DNA from: Treponema sp.
GTDB lineage: Bacteria > Spirochaetota > Spirochaetia > Treponematales > Treponemataceae
Direction: 5' to 3'
NCBI GenBank assembly: GCA_017551705.1
Contig: JAFZLA010000025.1
Location: 1-51,184, forward strand
DNA length: 51,184 nt
Part shown: one piece after another, positions 13,569-22,551 of the stretch
How the letters are laid out: each line of letters opens with the position of its first letter
How positions within the stretch are numbered: position 1 is the first letter of the stretch
Translations under genes and position numbers: made by a program
Notes under the pieces: model-generated
What the model saw: only the letters and a program-made list of their open reading frames with translations
What the model was told of the DNA's origin: nothing
Databases searched by the model: none

Positions 13569-16361
13569 TTAGTTCGCTACTGTCGGCGCAAGGAGCACGG
13601 CGTTGCCTTCTTTTTTCCAGCTTACCGCCACGTCGTAGGGCGTTTCGCCGCTTACGTTCTTTGCGTTTTTGTTCAAGCCCCACTTTAAAAGGCGGGCCAC
13701 TGTGTCCTCGTCGGCCATGCGCGCGGCGTAGTGCAATATTGTGTTTCCGCGAATGTCGGTCTTGGTGGCCGAATTCTTTACGATGTAACCAAGCAAATAG
13801 CCGCTCTTGTCGTTGAACGCGGTCGAAAGAACGCTAGTTCCCTTTGAAGAAGTTTGCGCAAAGGGGTCCGCTCCTTTTTCAAGGAGGAGGGCCGCGGCGT
13901 CCTTTTGTTTTGTGTCCACGGCGATCGAAAGAGGAGTGTAGCCCGAAGAATTTCTTGTGTCAAAGGGATAGCCCTTTTGAATCAAGGCCTGCAAGGTCGA
14001 AACGCCCGTCTTTGACTGGAGCGCGATGTGAATCGGAGTGTTTCCGTCAGAGTCGGCTATCATCTTGTCGCTGCCCAAAACTGCGTACATTGTGTCGGAG
14101 TCTTTTGCAAAGGCGATGGAAAGGGGAGTGACGCCGCTCTTGTCGCGCGACAGCGGATTGGCTCCTGCTTTTCTCAAAAGGTTGATTATGTCCTTGTCTC
14201 CCAAAGTCGCGGCTTCGTGGAAGGGGGTCCTTCCGCTCATGTCCTGGATTTGCGGATTTGCCTTTGCGGAGAGCAAAAGTTTTGTCATTTCGTACTGGCC
14301 GCCTCTAATGGCGTCGCTTAGGCTTGTTCGGCCGTTTTGGTCGTAAGTGTTGGGGTTGGCTCCGTGGCTCAACAAGAGGCGGGCCATTGTAGTGTTTCCT
14401 TCAACGGCGGCTTCGGCCAGCGGCGTCTTTCCGCCAACGTTCTGGCTGTCGATGTTCACGCCAAGATTTATCAGCTTTTCGGCCGCGGTCAAGGAGTCCC
14501 ATCTTACGGCTGCGTGCAAGGGTCCGCTTCCCAAATGGTCTCGGGCGTTGAGCGAAGCGCCGCGCTTTACAAGCAGGTCGATGGCGTTTGTGTTGTCTCC
14601 TTTTGCCGCGCTAAAGAGGGGAGTCTCTCCGTTTCCGTTGACGGCGTTTACATCCGCTCCCTTTTGTATCAACAAATCAAGCGTGTCGTTGGGAAGCTGC
14701 CATTCGGCCGCGTAATGCAAGACTGAGTTTCCGCTTCCGTCCCTGGCTGTGATTGTCTTTGAATTCAAAAGCCATTGTTCGCTTCCGTTCAAGCTTTCAA
14801 GAGACTTTCTTAGCGGAGAGACGTCCTGTGTGTTGGCGGCAAAGATGTCCGCGTTGCGCGAAAGCAAAAGCTCTCCGGCCTTGCGGTTGTTCTTTTCGAC
14901 CGCGATAAACAGCGCGCTGTCGCCGTCGCGGTTGCGGGCGTTGACGTTTGAGTCAAGGCTGGCGATGTATTCGATTCTGTCAAAGGCCGCGTTTTGCTTT
15001 AGGGCAACCAAAAGGGGAGTGTTTCCCTCGGAGTCGGTTGTCGAAGCGTTTTCTTTGATTACCAAAGACTTGTACAAGTCGTCGGAGCGGCGCAAAACGC
15101 TGATGAGTGGCGTCATCTTTTTTGCGTCCTCGGCGTGGATGTCCGCTCCGTTTGTGACAAAGAAATTCACTTGGGCGGCTTCTCCGTGCTCAATTGCGGT
15201 GGCAAGCGGAGTCAAGCCTTTTTTGTTGCGAATGTTGATGTCGGCTCCGGCGCTTGTGAACATTCCTAAAACTTCGGGGTTGATTTTTGTCATAGAAGCG
15301 ACATGCAAAACCGTGTCGCCGAACATGTCCTTTTGGTTTACGTTGGCTCCGTTGGCCAAAAGAATTGAGTAAATCTCGTTTTGCTTTTCTTGCGGAATCA
15401 AAAGAAGCAGGGGAGTTTTTCCAAGGCTGTCCTTTCCGTTGATGTCGGCTCCATTGGCCAAAAGCTGGGCCACAATCTCTGTCCTTCCGTAGCGGACCGC
15501 TTCGTGCAAGGGCGTCGCTCCCGAAATGTCTTGGGCCCTTGTGTCGGCTCCGTTGTCCAAAAGATACTGCGCGATTCCTGTATGGCCAAGGATAGCCGCC
15601 ATGTGAAGGGGTGTCTGGCCGTCGCCCATTCTAAGCGACATGTTGCGCTGCTCTATTGCGTCCTCAAAGTATTTTGCGGGGCAATTTACAGGGGCGGCGC
15701 CTGCGTAAATCAAGTCCGCGGCGATTTGCGCGGTGACAATGTTCTTTGGGTTTTCAAGAGCCAAGGCGAGCGGGGTGAGGCCTCTTGAATTTTTCTTGTC
15801 GATGTCAATTTTTTTATTGACGCAGTAATCTATCGCCTTTTTGTTTTGCGTGTTCACAAAGTAGTGGACGATTCCGTTTCCGTTGTTCTCGTCCTTTAGT
15901 TGGGCGGTTTTTTCGTTTATCATTATGTCGTAGTAGACGTCGCCGCGGTTCAACGAAGTTTCCAAGGCGCTGATTCCTTCGGCGTCAAGCGAAAAAATGT
16001 CTGAGCCCAAATTGGTCAAGGCGCGCGAAGACTCGTAGCAGTCAGACTTGATCGCCACATGAAGGGCTGTGTCGCCCGAATTGTTCTTTAGCTCCATGTC
16101 CGAGCCTTTTATTACAAGAAAGGTCACCAAGTCGGCGTCGTTGATTCTTGCCGCCGTGTGGAGGGCCGTGTTTCCGTCCTCGTCAACGGTGTTGATGTCC
16201 GCTTGGTTGGTAAAAAGAGCCTTGGCCTTGTCAATTTCTCCGGCCAAAATGTACTCTTGCGCGGTCATCGGCTTTTTTTCTGTCGTCGCGCAGCCGTTGA
16301 CAAAAAAGGCCAGTGCGATTGAACAAATGGCGATAACAAATGTTAAAAGTTGGTTTTTCAT
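13569..16361 (-). CDS. Ankyrin-repeat lipoprotein
   Basis: A 930-residue exported protein built almost wholly of ankyrin repeats. The signal peptide (residues 5-23) ends in VNGC, so Cys24 would be lipidated, placing the protein in the periplasm or on the outer membrane. I count about 26 repeats of the form DGNTALHxAAxxxxxxxVxxLLxxGADIN from residue 60 to the C-terminus. Some are clear (DGQTPLHMAAILGHTGIAQY) and some decayed (QDVSPLRKSL). There is no enzymatic domain. Ankyrin stacks bind other proteins; the partner is unknown. A possible Shine-Dalgarno GGGGTGGA precedes the ATG. It is monocistronic: a strong terminator follows and a separate one lies upstream. Its length is unusual for a bacterial periplasmic ankyrin protein. 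Confidence 0.92.
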   Translation of the reverse strand: MKNQLLTFVIAICSIALAFFVNGCATTEKKPMTAQEYILAGEIDKAKALFTNQADINTVDEDGNTALHTAARINDADLVTFLVIKGSDMELKNNSGDTALHVAIKSDCYESSRALTNLGSDIFSLDAEGISALETSLNRGDVYYDIMINEKTAQLKDENNGNGIVHYFVNTQNKKAIDYCVNKKIDIDKKNSRGLTPLALALENPKNIVTAQIAADLIYAGAAPVNCPAKYFEDAIEQRNMSLRMGDGQTPLHMAAILGHTGIAQYLLDNGADTRAQDISGATPLHEAVRYGRTEIVAQLLANGADINGKDSLGKTPLLLLIPQEKQNEIYSILLANGANVNQKDMFGDTVLHVASMTKINPEVLGMFTSAGADINIRNKKGLTPLATAIEHGEAAQVNFFVTNGADIHAEDAKKMTPLISVLRRSDDLYKSLVIKENASTTDSEGNTPLLVALKQNAAFDRIEYIASLDSNVNARNRDGDSALFIAVEKNNRKAGELLLSRNADIFAANTQDVSPLRKSLESLNGSEQWLLNSKTITARDGSGNSVLHYAAEWQLPNDTLDLLIQKGADVNAVNGNGETPLFSAAKGDNTNAIDLLVKRGASLNARDHLGSGPLHAAVRWDSLTAAEKLINLGVNIDSQNVGGKTPLAEAAVEGNTTMARLLLSHGANPNTYDQNGRTSLSDAIRGGQYEMTKLLLSAKANPQIQDMSGRTPFHEAATLGDKDIINLLRKAGANPLSRDKSGVTPLSIAFAKDSDTMYAVLGSDKMIADSDGNTPIHIALQSKTGVSTLQALIQKGYPFDTRNSSGYTPLSIAVDTKQKDAAALLLEKGADPFAQTSSKGTSVLSTAFNDKSGYLLGYIVKNSATKTDIRGNTILHYAARMADEDTVARLLKWGLNKNAKNVSGETPYDVAVSWKKEGNAVLLAPTVAN

Positions 16362-16434
16362 GCAAATCCACCCCGCTTTTTTAAAGATAGAGATTCTTCT
16401 TTATTATCGGAATTATTGCGGGCGAGTTTAGGGC

Positions 16435-16463
16435 AAAAAAAAGCCGCCCCATTGCGGAGCGGC
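16435..16463 (-). terminator. Rho-independent terminator after fba
   Basis: GCCGCCCC (16443-16450) pairs with GGAGCGGC (16456-16463) with one mismatch and a five-base loop. On the minus strand the stem is followed by eight T (the A run 16435-16442). Confidence 0.75.
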
Positions 16464-16478
16464 AGTTATGTTCAAAAG

Positions 16479-16501
16479 ATTGTCGGTGCGCGCCCGACAA
16501 T
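16479..16501. repeat. Second hairpin directly after the fba stop
   Basis: ATTGTCGG (16479-16486) and CCGACAAT (16494-16501) form a perfect 8-pair stem with a 7-base GC-rich loop. It lies between the fba stop codon and the terminator and has no T run. A role in protecting the mRNA 3' end is possible. Confidence 0.6.
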
Positions 16502-16509
16502 GACATTGA

Positions 16510-17508
16510 CTAGTCCAAAGCGTGGCCGGCTGAGCCGAGTACGTTCACGCACTTGTGCATGTACATCTTTTTGAGCTCTTCGCGGGCGGGAGTGAGGTAC
16601 TGGCGGGGGTCAAAGTCGCCCGGGTGCTCGGCAAGGTGGCGGCGGATGGCGGCTGTCATGGCCAAGCGTCCGTCAGAGTCGATGTTGATCTTGCAAACGG
16701 CGCTCTTGGCGGCCTTGCGGAGCTGCTCTTCGGGGATTCCGACTGAATCCGGAATCTTTCCGCCGTACTGCTCGATGATTTTTACGTATTCAACAGGAAC
16801 TGAAGAAGATCCGTGCAAAACGATTGGGAAGCCGGGGAGCTTTTGCTCGATGGCGGCCAAAACGTCAAAGGCCAACGGCGGAGGAATCAAAACTCCGTCG
16901 GGAGTTCTTGTGCACTGGGCCGGAGTGAATTTGCAGCGGCCGTGGCTTGTTCCGATTGAGATGGCCAATGAGTCGCAGCCAGTCTTTGAAGTGAAGTCGA
17001 TTACTTCCTCGGGCTTTGTGTACTTTGACTCTTCGGCTGAAACTTCGTCCTCAACGCCGCCAAGAACGCCAAGCTCGGCTTCTACGGTGACGTCGTATTT
17101 GTGGGCGTACTCAACTACCTTTTTTGTGACCGCTACGTTCTCGTCGTAGGGAAGGGCCGAGCCGTCGATCATTACAGAAGAAAATCCGTTGTCGATGCAG
17201 TCTTTGGCAACTTCAAAGTTCGGACCGTGGTCAAGGTGGAGGACGATCGGAATGTCGCATCCCAACTCGTGGGCGTACTCAACGGCTCCGCGGGCCATGT
17301 TGCGAAGAATGTTGGCGTTGGCGTAGGCGCGGGCTCCCTTTGAAACCTGCAAGATGACGGGAGACTTGGCCTCAACGCAAGCCATGATGATAGCCTGCAT
17401 CTGCTCCATGTTGTTGAAGTTGAACGCGGGAATGGCGTATCCGCCTTTCATTGCCTTGGCGAACATGTCGCGTGTGTTCACAAGGCCCAAATCTTTGTAA
17501 TTAACCAT
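16510..17508 (-). CDS. fba: Fructose-bisphosphate aldolase, class II
   Basis: Zinc-dependent glycolytic aldolase that interconverts fructose 1,6-bisphosphate with two triose phosphates. It has 332 residues, the length of the longer class IIB/TagatoseBP-type group. The start is the ATG of MVNYKDLGLV because AAGGAG lies 8 bases before it; an upstream in-frame ATG at 17541 would lack such a site. Signatures seen: IPAFNFNNMEQMQAI near the N-terminus, HLDHG at 91-95 with the first zinc His, MIDGSALPYDENVAVT, VEAELGVLGGVEDEV, LAISIGTSHG and VLHGSSSVP. A near-consensus promoter lies upstream. Codon choice is strongly biased, as expected for a highly expressed gene. Confidence 0.96.
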   Translation of the reverse strand: MVNYKDLGLVNTRDMFAKAMKGGYAIPAFNFNNMEQMQAIIMACVEAKSPVILQVSKGARAYANANILRNMARGAVEYAHELGCDIPIVLHLDHGPNFEVAKDCIDNGFSSVMIDGSALPYDENVAVTKKVVEYAHKYDVTVEAELGVLGGVEDEVSAEESKYTKPEEVIDFTSKTGCDSLAISIGTSHGRCKFTPAQCTRTPDGVLIPPPLAFDVLAAIEQKLPGFPIVLHGSSSVPVEYVKIIEQYGGKIPDSVGIPEEQLRKAAKSAVCKINIDSDGRLAMTAAIRRHLAEHPGDFDPRQYLTPAREELKKMYMHKCVNVLGSAGHALD

Positions 17509-17539
17509 AAAAAAGCTCCTTAAGGATTTTATGCCGAAC

Positions 17540-17568
17540 ATTATAAATTAAACGGCGGAATTGTTCAA
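17540..17568 (-). promoter_or_regulatory. fba promoter
   Basis: On the minus strand: TTGAAC (17568-17563), 17 bases, TATAAT (17545-17540). The predicted leader is about 25 bases long and contains the AAGGAG Shine-Dalgarno, so this gene uses ordinary initiation. Confidence 0.7.
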
Positions 17569-17604
17569 TAGCGGAATCGGGCGACAAGAGCCCTCGAAAG
17601 GGGG

Positions 17605-17632
17605 TTGACACAAATTGAAAAATTCATATTAT
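17605..17632 (+). promoter_or_regulatory. Upstream promoter of the TPR-greA operon
   Basis: TTGACA (17605-17610), 16 bases, TATTAT (17627-17632). It would give a leader of about 70 bases ahead of the TPR gene. A second promoter lies 60 bases downstream. Confidence 0.5.
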
Positions 17633-17668
17633 ATCTTTTCCAAAATTCAAAAAAAATCACCTTTTTTA

Positions 17669-17696
17669 TTGACTAAAGTCCGCCAATCGTTATAAT
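17669..17696 (+). promoter_or_regulatory. Proximal promoter of the TPR-greA operon
   Basis: TTGACT (17669-17674), 16 bases, TATAAT (17691-17696). The ATG at 17709 is only 12 bases after the -10 box, so the leader would be about five bases long and has no Shine-Dalgarno. Confidence 0.6.
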
Positions 17697-17708
17697 TGAA
17701 TTTACGCT

Positions 17709-18629
17709 ATGTCAGACGAAATTTTGCAGGCATACAGTTTGGTAAGGAGCGGCAACCCGGCTGAAGCCAAGGCTTTGCTCAACTCGGCCCTCGTTTACGA
17801 ACTGGAAAACCAGGAAATTCTCTTTGCGATTGACTGCTGCAATTTTTGGATTGACGTGGTGGAGCGCTGCAAGGGCGTAAAGGACGCTTTTGAGCGGGGC
17901 GAAACTTACTGCAACGAGTGGAAGAGTTTTCTAAATTTCCTAAAGAGAGAAAAGAAGACTTTTGACCGGACGCTTTTTGCCGTCAAGATAGGGGTTTTTT
18001 CCTTGGCTTTGGCTTGTTACAACGAGCTGTCCGGAGAAAAGGACCCCGCGCAAAAAGCCGAAATCTTGCGAAAGACCGGCCTTTGCTACAAAAAGCTGGG
18101 CTCTTACGAAACCGCCCGCAATTTTTTGACCGACGCGAATACCGTAAGGCCGGACACAGCCGCGATTATCGCCGAGATGGCCGACTGCTACGCCTTGTGC
18201 GCGGAAGAAAAGCACGCCAAGGTTTTGTTTCGGGAAGCCTTTTACGTGGACCCGCAAAAAATAGATCCGGCCTTTTTGGACTCTGAATTGATTCAGTGTT
18301 TGATAAGGAACGTTCAGGACAAGGGCTACAGCGGAGCGGCTTTGATGGAGTGGCTTCCTGTTTACGGAACCATTTACGGCGTGTTCACTGTAAAGCGAAA
18401 GCTGCGTACTCCGGAAGTGGCCAGGCTTAGGCAGGAGATATACGCCAAAGAAACTGAAATAAAGGATCCGTCTTGCCAAAGGGAACTTTTGGTCCCTCGC
18501 TTGATAAACCTTTATTTTTGGCTTATCGACTACTACAGTTCGATTGACGGCGGCGCGGGCATGGCAAACGAGATAACAACAAGAATAAAAATTCTTGATA
18601 CAGAAATATATGAGCTATATGTCAAATGA
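17709..18629 (+). CDS. TPR-repeat protein upstream of greA
   Basis: A 306-residue cytoplasmic protein with no signal peptide or membrane segment. Tetratricopeptide-like helix pairs are visible: ILQAYSLVRSGNPAEAKALL at the N-terminus, KTGLCYKKLGSYETARNFLT near 120-140, and AEMADCYALCAEEKHAKVLF near 155-175. The C-terminal 100 residues are not obviously repeats. The function is unknown to me. It is followed by the long GreA after 15 bases, with AGGAG in between, so the two are one operon. The long GreA itself has a helical, repeat-like extension, so an interaction between the two is a fair guess, but only that. Confidence 0.8.
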   Translation: MSDEILQAYSLVRSGNPAEAKALLNSALVYELENQEILFAIDCCNFWIDVVERCKGVKDAFERGETYCNEWKSFLNFLKREKKTFDRTLFAVKIGVFSLALACYNELSGEKDPAQKAEILRKTGLCYKKLGSYETARNFLTDANTVRPDTAAIIAEMADCYALCAEEKHAKVLFREAFYVDPQKIDPAFLDSELIQCLIRNVQDKGYSGAALMEWLPVYGTIYGVFTVKRKLRTPEVARLRQEIYAKETEIKDPSCQRELLVPRLINLYFWLIDYYSSIDGGAGMANEITTRIKILDTEIYELYVK

Positions 18630-18644
18630 CAACAGGAGAATCAA

Positions 18645-21338
18645 ATGTCAGAAGAATTGGTAAAGAAGGTTCAGGAGCAGCTTAAGGAAGAGTCATGGAC
18701 TCGCGCCGCTATCAGCAATGTCACTCAGAACAATATCGAGGAGCTTGAGAAGATTGTCGCTCAAGCGGTTCAAGAGAACGCGGTCAGCGAGATTCGCGAC
18801 GTTTGCGACGAGCATTTGACGCATTCAAAGGACAGCATCACCGCTCTCTATATTTCTGGAATGTTGGCTCTCAAGCAGGGCGCCCTCGACAATTCCGCCT
18901 TGGTCAGCCTTGTCGACATTTTCAACAAGAACAAAAAAGAGCCGATTGTCGTCTACATTTGCAAAAGCATTTTGGCCAGCGACGAGAACAACAAGTTTGC
19001 CTTGCGCGCCTTGGCCGAGCGCTACCGCGAAGACAAGAACGAAGAGATGTGGGCCCTTTACGAAAAAATCGTAAAGATTGACTTTGAGGAAGCGGAGATG
19101 GCCAAGGCTTTGGCCGAGCGCTACGAAGAGAAGGGCGAGACAGACAACGCCATCAGCTTTTACAAAAAGGCGCTCCACCGCTATGTTTCCCTCAAGAACA
19201 TCGCTCCCGTAAAGGAAGTTTGGTCAAAGCTTGTTTCTTTGGTTCCGCAAGAGATCGACTTTTTCCTTTCTGTTCAAAGAAAGGTTGCCAAGTCCATCAG
19301 CGAAGACAAGTCCGCGCTTTTGATGCAGGAGCTTTACGCCTGGTACAAGGACAACCAAAAGTGGGAGACCGCGATTGACATACTCAAATTGATTTTGCAA
19401 ATCGACCCCAAAGACTCTTGGGCCCGCCGCGAAATCGTCGATTGCTACAAGGGCTTGTACGCCGGCCGCTCCAACCTTGACGACTACATCGCCTCAAGCG
19501 ACCTCACCCAAAATTTCCGCAACGTGTTCGAAGCCATCGGCGACTTTGAAAAGCACATCGCCTTTGACGTCAAGAGCTTTGTGTTCCACCGCGCTTGGGG
19601 CGTAGGAAAAATCGTCAAGTCAAAGAACGACAACCTTACAATCAATTTTGGAAAAAAGAGCGGCATCCACGAGATGTCCCTCAAGATGGCTGTCAGCGCC
19701 TTGACTCCGCTTAAGAACGACCACATTTGGGTTCTTAAGGCCACAAAGACTCGCGAAGAGCTTTCAAAGATGGTCAAGGAAAACAAGGCCGAGACCCTCA
19801 AGACAATCATCAAGAGCTTTGGAAATTCTTGCGACTTCAAGCGCATCAAGGCCGAATTGGTTCCTTCAATCTTGGAAACCAAAGAATGGACAAGCTGGAA
19901 CAACGCCGCCAAAAAGATTTTGGAAACAGACTCAACCTTTGGCGTCAACCCCAACGACATAACCCAGTACATCGTTCGCGACCACGAAGTTTCTAACGAA
20001 GAAAAATACAACAACGAGTTCAAGGCGCAAAAAGAATTCTTTGCCCGCGTTGACATCATAATGAAGTTCGTAAAGGACGAAGGAGCCGACAAGGACAGCG
20101 ACTTGTTCAGCGACATGTACCAATACTTTACAGGCTTCCTCAAGACTGTCACTCACGCGACTACTCAGGTTGTTGCCGCTTACTTGACCGTTCAAAAGAT
20201 TGGAAGCTTGATTCCTGCCCGCGTCTATCCTTGCAAGTACACATTCGCCCAAATTTACGGCGACTTGGAAGATCCCCGCGCCACTTACGACGAGCTCAAG
20301 GACACCAAGAACACAAGCCTCAAGGCCGACTTCTTGAAGGACGTAAAGCTTTTGCCCGATTGGCAGGACCAGTATCTTAAGTTGTTCCCGATTGTTCTCA
20401 AGACTGAAATGCTCAACGAAGTCGCCGCCAACGGCGGAGCCGATAAGCTCAAGGCCTTTGTCGCCTCTTGCTTTGAAAGCTTCAAGGACTATCGCTCGGC
20501 GATCTTGTATCTCTTTGCCAACTGCCAGCAGGAAGCGTGGTACAAGGACAGCGGCGTTTCTTACGAAAAGCAGCTCATCGCGCTTTTGAACATCATCGAG
20601 CTTTGCTTCCGCGAAATCGCCAATCACGTCAACACAACCGACAACAAAAAAATCGAAAAGCAGGCCGAAGACCTTTTGTTCAAGACGGACGCGCTTTCAA
20701 CTTATATGTTCCAAAACGGCGAAGAGACTGTCACAAAGATGTACACCTTGGTTGACGACATTCAGTCTTTGCCTCCAAAAATCAAGAGCAAGCTCCGCAA
20801 CAGCATTTTGGAAAAGTATCCCGACTACAAGTTCCGCACCACCGAAGAAAAGGCCGCCGCTCCCAAGGGAATGCTTGTCACTCTGGCCAAGCTTGAAGAA
20901 AAGAAAGCCCTTGCCGAGCAAATCCAAAAGGTTGACATTCCCGCCAACGCCAAGGAAATCGGCGAGGCCCGCGCACAGGGAGACCTTAAGGAAAACGCCG
21001 AATACAAGGCCGCCAAAGAGCACCAGCACTACCTCAACGTCACCTTGGCCAAGTTGCAGGAAGAGCTCAACCGCGCCGTCGTGTTCGACCCGACAACCGC
21101 CTCTACAGCGATCGTTTCTTTTGGAACCAAAGTCACCCTTCTCAACAAGGACACAAACCAAAACGAGGTTTACACAATCATGGGCCCCTGGGAATCGGAT
21201 CCGGACAAGGGAATCATCTCGTACATGTCTCCACGCGGAAACGCCTTGTTGAACAGAAAGCCCGAAGAGGAATTCTCTTTCAAGATTAACGAAACATTGT
21301 ACAACTACAAGGTTGTTCAAATCGAAATAGCAAAGTAA
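18645..21338 (+). CDS. greA: Transcription elongation factor GreA with long N-terminal extension
   Basis: An 897-residue protein whose last 155 residues (from about 742) are a complete GreA. The coiled-coil domain LVTLAKLEEKKALAEQIQ includes IGEARAQGDLKENAEYKAAK with the D-L-x-E-N-x-E tip that rescues backtracked RNA polymerase by stimulating transcript cleavage. The C-terminal FKBP-like domain follows (VTLLNKDTNQNEVYTIMG, ISYMSPRGNALLNRKPEEEF). The first 740 residues are helical and repeat-like, with TPR-like units around residues 50-270. Spirochaete GreA proteins of this size are known, so this is a lineage trait and not a fusion artefact. The role of the extension is not established. AGGAG at 18634-18638 sets the start. 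Confidence 0.92.
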   Translation: MSEELVKKVQEQLKEESWTRAAISNVTQNNIEELEKIVAQAVQENAVSEIRDVCDEHLTHSKDSITALYISGMLALKQGALDNSALVSLVDIFNKNKKEPIVVYICKSILASDENNKFALRALAERYREDKNEEMWALYEKIVKIDFEEAEMAKALAERYEEKGETDNAISFYKKALHRYVSLKNIAPVKEVWSKLVSLVPQEIDFFLSVQRKVAKSISEDKSALLMQELYAWYKDNQKWETAIDILKLILQIDPKDSWARREIVDCYKGLYAGRSNLDDYIASSDLTQNFRNVFEAIGDFEKHIAFDVKSFVFHRAWGVGKIVKSKNDNLTINFGKKSGIHEMSLKMAVSALTPLKNDHIWVLKATKTREELSKMVKENKAETLKTIIKSFGNSCDFKRIKAELVPSILETKEWTSWNNAAKKILETDSTFGVNPNDITQYIVRDHEVSNEEKYNNEFKAQKEFFARVDIIMKFVKDEGADKDSDLFSDMYQYFTGFLKTVTHATTQVVAAYLTVQKIGSLIPARVYPCKYTFAQIYGDLEDPRATYDELKDTKNTSLKADFLKDVKLLPDWQDQYLKLFPIVLKTEMLNEVAANGGADKLKAFVASCFESFKDYRSAILYLFANCQQEAWYKDSGVSYEKQLIALLNIIELCFREIANHVNTTDNKKIEKQAEDLLFKTDALSTYMFQNGEETVTKMYTLVDDIQSLPPKIKSKLRNSILEKYPDYKFRTTEEKAAAPKGMLVTLAKLEEKKALAEQIQKVDIPANAKEIGEARAQGDLKENAEYKAAKEHQHYLNVTLAKLQEELNRAVVFDPTTASTAIVSFGTKVTLLNKDTNQNEVYTIMGPWESDPDKGIISYMSPRGNALLNRKPEEEFSFKINETLYNYKVVQIEIAK

Positions 21339-21342
21339 ACTT

Positions 21343-21588
21343 ATGGAAGACGCGGAAAGACAAAAGCTGGAATCTCAAAAAAAGGGTTTGGAGTCAAACC
21401 GTTATTTGTGCGGCGCTCTCTGCGTCTTCCTGGTTTACATTACATTTAAAGATTTTAAAACCAATCCCGGCAGCCCCTTGTTCTATGCCGTCATGGCGCT
21501 TTTGTTTTTGGCGGCGGCGGGCTTGGCCTTGCGGGACACAATTCTAATCAATAAGTTAAAAAAGAAATTGCTCCAAGGCGGTGAGTGA
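21343..21588 (+). CDS. Small two-helix membrane protein, unknown
   Basis: An 81-residue protein I do not recognise. It has a charged N-terminus (MEDAERQKLESQKKG), two hydrophobic segments at about residues 20-37 and 45-64, and a basic C-terminus (LINKLKKKLLQGGE). This suggests a hairpin in the inner membrane with both ends in the cytoplasm. The ATG is 4 bases after the greA stop, and its own stop overlaps the GTG start of the next gene. It is therefore co-expressed with greA and the MBL hydrolase. Confidence 0.7.
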   Translation: MEDAERQKLESQKKGLESNRYLCGALCVFLVYITFKDFKTNPGSPLFYAVMALLFLAAAGLALRDTILINKLKKKLLQGGE

Positions 21589-22544
21589 TTTTGGCTGAAA
21601 TCGCGCGCCAAGAATTTACGCTCAAGCAATTGACCCAAAACCTTTATGTGTTTGCGGGGCCTACAAACGTCGGCGTCGCCGCCCAAAAAAATTCTTTAGG
21701 CATAACCGAAATTTATTTTATTGACTCCGGCGAGGACGCCGCTTTTGCGCAAAAGCTTTACGACGCTTGCCAAAAATATTTTGGAAAGACAATCGTCAAA
21801 GCCGTGATTTGCACCCACGCGCACGCCGACCACATTGGCGGAAACGCCTGGCTCAAAGAAAAGACCGGCTGCCAAATATGGGCCACCCAAGAAGAAAAGT
21901 CTTGCGCCGAAGCGCCGCAAACGCAAGTCCAGCTTTGTTACGGCGCCTTTCCCTTGCCCGAATTGGACGTTCCATACTTTCACGCGCAAAAATGTTTTGT
22001 CGACCAAGTGGTCGAAGACGGACAAAAGATAAAATGCGGCTCGCTCGAATTTGAGTTTGTTCCGCTGCCCGGCCACTCCTTTGACATGGTTGGCGTTTTG
22101 GCTTGCGGAGGCGACGGCAAAAAAGTTTTTTACGCGGGCGACGGAATTTTTGGCCGCTCGATGCTAAAGCGCTTTTGGACTCCTTTTGTTGTGGACGTAA
22201 AGTCCTTTAAGGAGTCTCTGGCCCGCATAGCCAAAATCGAGTCGGACTATTTTGTTCCAAGCCACGGGGACATTTACGACGAGGTGGACGAGCTGGTGGA
22301 ATTGAATTTGATTTCGACGATTTCTAACGAAAAACTTATAGAAGAAATTTTAGTCCAGCCAAAAACTCACGAGGAGCTTTTAAAAGCCTTTGCCGACAAA
22401 AGCGACATGACCTTGCGTCTAAGCCAGCACATGCTTGTCGGAAGCTCCTTGCGCTCGTATTTGACTTACCTTTACAAAGAGGGCCGCGTCCGCTGGTTCT
22501 TTGAAGATAATAAAATGCTCTGGCAGGCGACTCCAGCCAAATAA
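21585..22544 (+). CDS. MBL-fold metallo-hydrolase with winged-helix C-terminus
   Basis: A 319-residue metallo-beta-lactamase-fold hydrolase of unknown substrate. The metal-binding motif THAHADHIGG is at residues 77-86 (H78, H80, D82, H83). Later ligands are in PLPGHSFDMVGV, FYAGDGIFG and VPSHGDIYD. Residues about 240-319 look like a small helical or winged-helix domain (LVQPKTHEELLKAF, then SSLRSYLTYLYKEGRVRWF), a common ending in the glyoxalase II/LACTB2-like branch. The start is taken as the GTG at 21585, which overlaps the preceding stop (GTGA); the TTG at 21591 is an alternative. It converges on deoC with 7 bases between them and no terminator in view. Confidence 0.85.
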   Translation: MILAEIARQEFTLKQLTQNLYVFAGPTNVGVAAQKNSLGITEIYFIDSGEDAAFAQKLYDACQKYFGKTIVKAVICTHAHADHIGGNAWLKEKTGCQIWATQEEKSCAEAPQTQVQLCYGAFPLPELDVPYFHAQKCFVDQVVEDGQKIKCGSLEFEFVPLPGHSFDMVGVLACGGDGKKVFYAGDGIFGRSMLKRFWTPFVVDVKSFKESLARIAKIESDYFVPSHGDIYDEVDELVELNLISTISNEKLIEEILVQPKTHEELLKAFADKSDMTLRLSQHMLVGSSLRSYLTYLYKEGRVRWFFEDNKMLWQATPAK

Positions 22545-22551
22545 AATCGCG

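Noticed and set aside
17509-17541. Longer start for fba (11 extra codons)
   Set aside because: The extension contains the AAGGAG site of the shorter start and is not typical of aldolase N-termini.
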